From Idiomarina xiamenensis 10-D-4 (GTDB lineage: Bacteria; Pseudomonadota; Gammaproteobacteria; Enterobacterales; Alteromonadaceae): DNA of 64,000 nt. The notes below the pieces were generated by a model. It did no database searches. It was not told where the DNA came from and saw nothing but the letters and a program-made list of their open reading frames with translations. The translations under genes and the position numbers were made by a program. Position 1 is the first letter of the stretch; every line of letters starts with the position of its first letter. Positions 58,560 to 64,000 of the stretch are shown here, piece after piece. The stretch spans positions 62,001 through 126,000 of the forward strand of contig NZ_AMRG01000010.1 of assembly GCF_000299895.1 (NCBI RefSeq), given 5' to 3'.

Positions 58560-58587
58560 GTTATAATACGCCAAATCGGATCATCAA
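58560..58587 (-). promoter_or_regulatory. gltA: Candidate gltA promoter
   Basis: Minus strand: TTGATG (58587-58582), 16-base spacer, TATAAC (58565-58560). An alternative TATAAT lies slightly downstream (about 58553-58558). It would give a leader of about 160 bases. Confidence 0.45.
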
Positions 58588-58673
58588 ATCCGACTATTGT
58601 CGCATTGCCATCTAGAAATCTTTTTAGCTGCGGTGATCGAACACAAAAAAGGAGTCGTTATTCAGCTAAGGAA

Positions 58674-58702
58674 TTGTAATTATTCGCCATGCTGGATATA
58701 CT
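58674..58702 (+). promoter_or_regulatory. Candidate sdh operon promoter
   Basis: TTGTAA (58674-58679), 17-base spacer, TATACT (58697-58702), with start predicted near 58709, about 115 bases before sdhC. Sigma-70 type by sequence. Confidence 0.5.
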
Positions 58703-58824
58703 CTCGTTGGATCAGATAGGCTGTCGTTCTTCGCTTATCTGGCTGGTTGAATAATTAGGGGTCCAGTTCCGGACCAGAAGTCCTGAGCATGTCTCAAATG
58801 CTTTTATATAAAAGGCAAACAACC

Positions 58825-59199
58825 GTGAAGAAACAAAGACCAGTAAATTTAGCTTTATCAACAATTCAATTTCCTGCTCCTGCAATCGCTTCAATTTTAC
58901 ACCGTATCACTGGCGTGATCATGCTAGTGGCGTTGGTGTTTTTAACTTGGGCATTAGTCACATCCTTACAAAGCGAACAACAGTTCAATTGGGTGAGTTC
59001 TTTAATGGACACCTTTTTGGCTAAATTTATCGCTTGGGGAATTTTGACCGCACTGGGTTATCACTTATTAGCGGGTTTGCGCCACCTAGTGATGGATATG
59101 GGTCACTGGGAAGAGCTGCAGTCCGGTAAATTAAGTGCCAAAGTGGCTATGGTATTAGCCATCGTATTATCAGTTTTGGCAGGAGTTTGGTTATGGTAA
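58825..59199 (+). CDS. sdhC: Succinate dehydrogenase cytochrome b556 subunit
   Basis: 124 residues from GTG 58825, beginning VKKQRPVNLALSTIQFPAPAIASILHRITG (parts VKKQRPVNL and ASILHRITG), as in E. coli SdhC. AAAGG precedes GTG by about 9 bases; an ATG at 58798 or 58789 would add a short extension. Three membrane helices; the heme His is in GYHLLAGLRHLVMD. It anchors SdhAB and helps bind quinone and heme b. Confidence 0.93.
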   Translation: MKKQRPVNLALSTIQFPAPAIASILHRITGVIMLVALVFLTWALVTSLQSEQQFNWVSSLMDTFLAKFIAWGILTALGYHLLAGLRHLVMDMGHWEELQSGKLSAKVAMVLAIVLSVLAGVWLW

Positions 59200-59540
59200 G
59201 AGTTGCATCAACTTTCGGACGCAGTGGTACCCACGATTATGTGCTGGTACGCGCAACCGCGATCATCCTGACCTTATACGCATTGTTTATGGTTGGTTTT
59301 TTCGTGGCCACGCCGGAGGTCACTTATCAAGTGTGGACAGGGCTGTTCGCTAATTTATGGGTGAAAGTATTTACCTTGCTAGCGTATACAGCGGTATTGA
59401 TTCATGGCTGGATTGGTATTTGGCAAGTACTGACGGACTATGTCAAAAAATCTAGCCGACGTGCCTTTGTCCAATTGGTTGTCAGCGTAGCGTTAATCGT
59501 TATGTGGTTAACCATCCTGTTCGTACTGTGGGGTGTTTAA
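59193..59540 (+). CDS. sdhD: Succinate dehydrogenase membrane anchor subunit
   Basis: 115 residues, three helices. ATG 59193, overlapping sdhC, has AGGAG 7 bases upstream. SGTHDYVLVRATAIILTLYALFM and LLAYTAVLIHGWIGIWQVLTDYVK (heme/quinone His and the Tyr of DYVK) match SdhD. Ends one base-adjacent to sdhA. Confidence 0.92.
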   Translation: MVRVASTFGRSGTHDYVLVRATAIILTLYALFMVGFFVATPEVTYQVWTGLFANLWVKVFTLLAYTAVLIHGWIGIWQVLTDYVKKSSRRAFVQLVVSVALIVMWLTILFVLWGV

Positions 59541-61307
59541 GTGACTATGCAAACATTAGAATTTGATGCCGTAGTGATCGGCGCTGGCGGCGCCGGTATG
59601 CGCGCTGCACTGCAAATCTCAGAATCAGGCATGAGCTGTGCACTGATGTCAAAAGTGTTCCCAACTCGTTCGCACACAGTATCGGCGCAGGGCGGTATTA
59701 CCGTCGCGTTAGGTAACGCACACGAAGATGATTGGGAATGGCACATGTACGACACCGTTAAAGGGTCGGACTACATCGGTGACCAAGACGCCATTGAATA
59801 TATGTGTAATGCCGGTCCAGAAGCGATTCTGGAACTGGAACACATGGGATTACCGTTCTCGCGTTTTGAAAACGGCAAAATTTATCAACGTCCGTTTGGC
59901 GGTCAGTCGAAAAACTTCGGTGGTGAGCAAGCCGCACGAACGGCTGCTGCTGCAGACCGTACTGGACACGCGTTGCTGCATTTGCTGTATCAGCAAAACG
60001 TGAAAAACAAAACCACCGTGTTATCAGAATGGTACTCGCTCGACTTAGTGAAAAACCAAGACGGTGCGGTTGTTGGTACCACCGCGTTGAATATTGAGAC
60101 CGGTGAAGTATTTTTTATTAAAGCCAAAGCGGTAGTTTTGGCTACCGGCGGTGCTGGCCGTATTTTCGCCTCAACCACCAACGCACACATCAACACCGGC
60201 GACGGCGTTGGTATGGCCTTGCGTGCGGGTGTGCCGGTGCAAGATATGGAAATGTGGCAGTTTCACCCAACCGGTATTGCCGGTGCCGGTACGCTGGTAA
60301 CCGAGGGGTGCCGTGGTGAGGGTGGCTACCTGCTGAATAAAGATGGCGAGCGCTTTATGGAGCGTTATGCGCCAAACGCCAAAGACTTAGCATCACGTGA
60401 CGTGGTTGCGCGCTCGATGATGATGGAAATTCGAGAAGGCCGTGGCTGTGAAGGCCCTTGGGGCACTCACTTAAAACTGAAGTTAGACCATCTGGGTAAA
60501 GAGGTGTTAGAAAGCCGTTTACCTGGCGTTTGTGACTTGTCACGAACCTTTGCTCACGTCGACCCAGTGAAAGAGCCGATTCCGGTTATTCCTACCTGTC
60601 ACTACATGATGGGCGGTATTCCAACTAACATTCATGGGCAGGCATTGAGCGTCGACGCGAATGGCAATACTAAGCCTGTAGCTGGCTTGTTTGCCTGTGG
60701 CGAAATTGCTTGTGTATCGGTGCACGGTGCTAACCGTCTGGGCGGTAACTCGCTACTCGATTTGGTGGTCTTTGGTCGTTCAACCGGTTTACATTTGGGC
60801 GACGCCTTAGCGGCTAACAGCGAAGCGCGTGCAGCCAGCAAAGACGATGTTGAAGCGGCGATGGCGCGTGCTAATCGTTGGGAGAACACTCAACAGGGTG
60901 AAGATCCGGCGCAAATCAAGAAAGACCTGCAACAGTGCATGCAATTAAACTTCTCGGTATTCCGTGAAGGTAAGGCGATGTCAGAAGGTCTGGATGAGCT
61001 GAAAACCATTCGTGAACGTCTGAAACATGCGCGTTTAGACGATACCAGTAGCGAATTTAACACTCAGCGTGTTGAATGTCTGGAACTCGATAACCTGATG
61101 GAAACCGCTTATGCTACCGCGGTAGCGGCTAATTTCCGTACCGAGAGTCGCGGTGCGCATAGTCGTGAAGACTATCCTGACCGTGACGATGAGAAATGGT
61201 TGGTTCACAGTGTTTATCGTCCAGAAGACGAAAGCATGACCACTCGCGAAGTGAATATGAAACCGCTTTCGCGTGATGCTTTCCCGCCAAAAGCGCGGAC
61301 TTATTAA
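59541..61307 (+). CDS. sdhA: Succinate dehydrogenase flavoprotein subunit
   Basis: 588 residues. [18 protein letters not shown] (FAD Rossmann motif), [11 protein letters not shown] with the His that covalently binds [24 protein letters not shown] and [13 protein letters not shown] are present. Oxidises succinate to fumarate at the cytoplasmic side. The GTG at 59541 and the ATG at 59547 are both plausible starts; the former gives the same N-terminal length as E. coli SdhA. Confidence 0.97.
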   Translation: MTMQTLEFDAVVIGAGGAGMRAALQISESGMSCALMSKVFPTRSHTVSAQGGITVALGNAHEDDWEWHMYDTVKGSDYIGDQDAIEYMCNAGPEAILELEHMGLPFSRFENGKIYQRPFGGQSKNFGGEQAARTAAAADRTGHALLHLLYQQNVKNKTTVLSEWYSLDLVKNQDGAVVGTTALNIETGEVFFIKAKAVVLATGGAGRIFASTTNAHINTGDGVGMALRAGVPVQDMEMWQFHPTGIAGAGTLVTEGCRGEGGYLLNKDGERFMERYAPNAKDLASRDVVARSMMMEIREGRGCEGPWGTHLKLKLDHLGKEVLESRLPGVCDLSRTFAHVDPVKEPIPVIPTCHYMMGGIPTNIHGQALSVDANGNTKPVAGLFACGEIACVSVHGANRLGGNSLLDLVVFGRSTGLHLGDALAANSEARAASKDDVEAAMARANRWENTQQGEDPAQIKKDLQQCMQLNFSVFREGKAMSEGLDELKTIRERLKHARLDDTSSEFNTQRVECLELDNLMETAYATAVAANFRTESRGAHSREDYPDRDDEKWLVHSVYRPEDESMTTREVNMKPLSRDAFPPKARTY

Positions 61308-61322
61308 GGGTAGAGGTAAACG

Positions 61323-62036
61323 ATGAAAACATTGAAAATTTCGGTTTATCGTTACAACCCGGATGTTGATAACGCACCGTACATGAAGGACTACAGCCTG
61401 GAAGTCGAAGAAAACCAGGATATGATGGTGTTGGATGTATTGCTGAAGCTGAAAGAGCAAGATCCAACCTTGGCGTTCCGTCGCTCATGCCGTGAAGGTG
61501 TGTGTGGTTCTGACGGCGTCAATATGAATGGTAAAAACGGTTTGGCTTGTATTACCCATGTGTCAGATTTGGGTAGCAACAAGATTGTCATCCGTCCGTT
61601 ACCGGGGTTGCCGGTTATTCGCGATTTGATTGTTGATATGACACAGTTTTACCAACAATATGAGAAAGTGAAGCCGTACCTGATTAACGACGACAAGAAT
61701 CCACCGGCACGCGAGCGTTTACAGTCGCCGGAAGAGCGAGAGCATTTGGATGGGTTGTACGAATGTATCCTCTGTGCTTGTTGTTCAACGTCTTGTCCGT
61801 CGTTTTGGTGGAACCCAGACAAGTTTATCGGTCCTGCGGGCTTGTTACATGCCTATCGGTTCTTGGCTGATAGCCGTGACACCGCGACTGAGCAACGCTT
61901 AGATGATTTAGATGATGCCTTTAGTGTATTCCGTTGTCACGGCATCATGAACTGTGTCAGCGTTTGCCCGAAAGGATTGAACCCGACCAAGGCTATTGGT
62001 CATATCAAATCTATGCTGTTGAATCGCGCCATTTAA
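61323..62036 (+). CDS. sdhB: Succinate dehydrogenase iron-sulfur subunit
   Basis: 237 residues. The [2Fe-2S] ligands are in CREGVCGSDGVNMNG and the following Cys of GLAC; the [4Fe-4S] and [3Fe-4S] ligands in CILCACCSTSCPSFWW and CHGIMNCVSVCPKGLNP. It passes electrons from FAD to quinone. Close spacing after sdhA (15 bases). Confidence 0.97.
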   Translation: MKTLKISVYRYNPDVDNAPYMKDYSLEVEENQDMMVLDVLLKLKEQDPTLAFRRSCREGVCGSDGVNMNGKNGLACITHVSDLGSNKIVIRPLPGLPVIRDLIVDMTQFYQQYEKVKPYLINDDKNPPARERLQSPEEREHLDGLYECILCACCSTSCPSFWWNPDKFIGPAGLLHAYRFLADSRDTATEQRLDDLDDAFSVFRCHGIMNCVSVCPKGLNPTKAIGHIKSMLLNRAI

Positions 62037-62076
62037 TCATGCGCGTGAGTCTGCTACAGTCATAGTTGAATGCTGA

Positions 62077-62110
62077 AATAGCCATCCCACCCACGGGTGG
62101 CTATTTTTTT
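62077..62110 (+). terminator. Intrinsic terminator between sdhB and sucA
   Basis: ATAGCCA(T)CCC / GGGTGGCTAT hairpin with one bulge followed by TTTTTTT. In E. coli sdh and suc are partly read through as one unit; the hairpin here could attenuate rather than end transcription. Confidence 0.75.
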
Positions 62111-62167
62111 GTTGTTATAGACGGTTGTTATTTCCGCAGTTTGCAAAACGAGTGTGAAGGAAAAGCA

Positions 62168-64000
62168 ATGCAAGATGGCGTAATGCGTGCCTGGCTAGAA
62201 TCGTCTCAATTAGCTGGGGGCAACTCGGCTTACATTGAGGCGCTATTCGAAGCCTATCTGGACGACCCGACGTCAGTGAGCGACGAGTGGCGAGCCTTTT
62301 TTAAATCGTTACCCGACGTTGACGGCGCGACGGATATTAAACACAGTCAAATTCGCGAACAGTTTCGTGAAATGGCGAAAAACAAGCTGAAGCAAAGCTC
62401 ATCGAGTAGCGCCCCGGCACCGGACCAAAAACAGGTACGCGTGTTACAGCTGATCAACGCTTATCGCTTCCGCGGCCATCAACACGCCAAGCTCGACCCG
62501 CTCGGTTTGTGGCAGCAGGAACAGGTTCCTGATTTATCGCTGGCTCATCATGACCTTTCTAAAGATGACTACGACACCGAGTTTAATGTCGGTTCGTTAG
62601 CTGTCGGTCAAGAAACCATGAAGCTGGGTGATATTCATCAGGCACTGGAAAAAATTTACTGTGGCTCGGTCGGTGCAGAATATATGCACATCGTGTCAAC
62701 CGAAGAAAAGCGTTGGATCCAGCAACGTTTAGAAAGCGTGCTGGGCACACCGTCTTTTTCCAAAGACGAACGTCAGCTAATTTTAAAAGCGCTGACCGCC
62801 GCTGATGGCCTGGAAAAATATCTAGGCTCAAAATTTCCTGGCGCTAAGCGGTTTTCGCTAGAAGGCGGCGATAGCTTGATCCCATTGCTAAAAGCACTGA
62901 TCAACCGCGCTGGCGAACAGGGTTCAAAAGAAGTTGTTATCGGCATGGCGCACCGCGGTCGTTTAAACGTGCTGGTCAACGTGCTGGGTAAAAAGCCGCA
63001 AGATTTGTTTGACGAATTTGCCGGTAAACACGCCGAAGGGAAAGGCTCAGGTGATGTTAAATATCACATGGGCTTTTCATCTGACTTCGAAACACCGGGC
63101 GGTAACATTCATTTGGCGTTGGCGTTTAACCCATCGCATTTGGAAATCGTTAACCCGGTAGTGATGGGCTCGGTACGCGCGCGCATGGATCGTTTGCAAG
63201 ATCCTGAGGGCGCCAAAGTACTGCCAATCACCATTCATGGTGACGCCGCCATCGCCGGTCAAGGCGTGGTTCAAGAAACCTTTAATATGTCGCAAACCCG
63301 AGCGTTCCAAGTGGGCGGTTCGGTGCGTATCGTGATCAACAACCAAGTTGGCTTTACCACCTCTAAACGTGAAGATTCACGTTCGACGCAATATTGTACC
63401 GATATCGCGAAGATGGTGCAGGCGCCGATTTTCCACGTTAACGCTGACGACCCTGAAGCGGTAGTTTTTGTCACTCAATTAGCCTTAGATTATCGCAACA
63501 CCTTTAAGCGTGATGTGGTTATCGATTTAGTCTGTTATCGCCGTCACGGCCATAACGAGGCCGATGAGCCGAGCGCTACACAACCGTTAATGTATCAGCA
63601 GATCAAGCAGCATCCGGTGCCGCGTGAACTGTATGCACAACGCTTGGTAGAGCATAAAGCTGTTGACGCTGACCAAGCACAACGCTTCATCGATGATTAT
63701 CGTGATGCGTTGGATCGAGGTGAAGTGGTCGTCGACGAATATCGTCCGATGAAAGCGCACTCTAGCGACTGGTCACCCTATATCGGTAACGATTGGGATG
63801 TGGATTATGACTCGGCTATTAGCCGCGATGAGTTGCAGGCACTCGGCGAGAAAATTTGCGACTATCCCGACAGCTTCCAATTGCAATCGCGTGTGGCTAA
63901 GGTGTACAGCGAACGCTTGAAAATGGCGAACGGTGATAAGCAAGCCGATTGGGGTTTTGCCGAAACCTTAGCTTATGCCACGCTAGTCGATAAAGGCGTA
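62168..64000 (+). CDS. sucA: 2-oxoglutarate dehydrogenase E1 component, 3' truncated by the window edge
   Basis: First 611 residues of the thiamine-diphosphate E1 subunit, open to the last base of the window. The N-terminus MQDGVMRAWLESSQLAGGNSAYIEALFEAYLDDP (parts WLESSQLAGGN and LFEAYLDDP), HRGRLNVLVNVLGK, HGDAAIAGQGVVQETFNMSQ and DLVCYRRHGHNEADEP (ThDP and Mg binding) are diagnostic. It decarboxylates 2-oxoglutarate and passes the succinyl group to E2. AAGGAAAAGC precedes the ATG. sucB is expected beyond the window. Confidence 0.97.
   Translation, partial: MQDGVMRAWLESSQLAGGNSAYIEALFEAYLDDPTSVSDEWRAFFKSLPDVDGATDIKHSQIREQFREMAKNKLKQSSSSSAPAPDQKQVRVLQLINAYRFRGHQHAKLDPLGLWQQEQVPDLSLAHHDLSKDDYDTEFNVGSLAVGQETMKLGDIHQALEKIYCGSVGAEYMHIVSTEEKRWIQQRLESVLGTPSFSKDERQLILKALTAADGLEKYLGSKFPGAKRFSLEGGDSLIPLLKALINRAGEQGSKEVVIGMAHRGRLNVLVNVLGKKPQDLFDEFAGKHAEGKGSGDVKYHMGFSSDFETPGGNIHLALAFNPSHLEIVNPVVMGSVRARMDRLQDPEGAKVLPITIHGDAAIAGQGVVQETFNMSQTRAFQVGGSVRIVINNQVGFTTSKREDSRSTQYCTDIAKMVQAPIFHVNADDPEAVVFVTQLALDYRNTFKRDVVIDLVCYRRHGHNEADEPSATQPLMYQQIKQHPVPRELYAQRLVEHKAVDADQAQRFIDDYRDALDRGEVVVDEYRPMKAHSSDWSPYIGNDWDVDYDSAISRDELQALGEKICDYPDSFQLQSRVAKVYSERLKMANGDKQADWGFAETLAYATLVDKGV

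Overview
The window is a stretch of gammaproteobacterial chromosome of moderate GC, probably from an Alteromonadales-like marine bacterium (inference). The reasons are a mfd gene followed by a CsiV-like gene, a lolCDE / comEC / msbA-lpxK-Trm112-kdsB block, a gltA gene divergent from sdhCDAB-sucA, and an E. coli-type AcnA. No rRNA, tRNA or CRISPR array was seen.

Layout. 1-7.4 kb: end of udk, a NupC nucleoside transporter, tesB, a family 25 glycosyltransferase, a methyltransferase and acnA. 7.5-16.7 kb is the accessory island. It holds an exported repeat protein translationally coupled to a 1589-residue RHS protein with an HNH nuclease tip, its DUF4265-type immunity gene, then orphan immunity-like membrane genes and a frameshifted toxin tail between repeated terminator-like sequences. 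16.7-19.5 kb: an alpha/beta-hydrolase-like lipoprotein and a divergent folK-folM pair. 19.5-25.1 kb: a PhoB box with a likely small RNA, then an unusual five-gene unit (exported small protein, sodium/solute symporter, 40-residue membrane peptide, aspartate-carbamoyltransferase-like enzyme, asparagine-synthetase-like enzyme). 25.2-33.2 kb: an RND efflux pair, an unknown envelope protein, MarR, Dps and CsiV. 33.2-47.6 kb: mfd, a PilZ-like gene, lolCDE, a DUF2062 gene, comEC, msbA, lpxK, a Trm112-like gene and kdsB, largely envelope biogenesis. 47.7-56.7 kb: a KamA-type radical SAM enzyme and a three-gene tandem RND pump. 57.1-64 kb: TCA cycle genes gltA, sdhCDAB and the 5' part of sucA.

The most interesting observation is a split RHS. 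The RHS core at about 13.64 kb lacks the usual segment containing the HTDHLGSP-type motif. A recognisable copy of that segment (IHSDLLGSPIAESDQQG) is instead the very C-terminus of the upstream exported protein. The two genes overlap by ATGA, and the ribosome binding site of the second lies inside the codons of the relocated segment. The pair may assemble by complementation, which would tether a polymorphic nuclease toxin to a repeat-containing stalk. Second-rank observations are a carbamoyltransferase that has lost the aspartate-binding arginine and sits beside an asparagine-synthetase-like gene and a symporter, and a PhoB-box-driven small RNA candidate.
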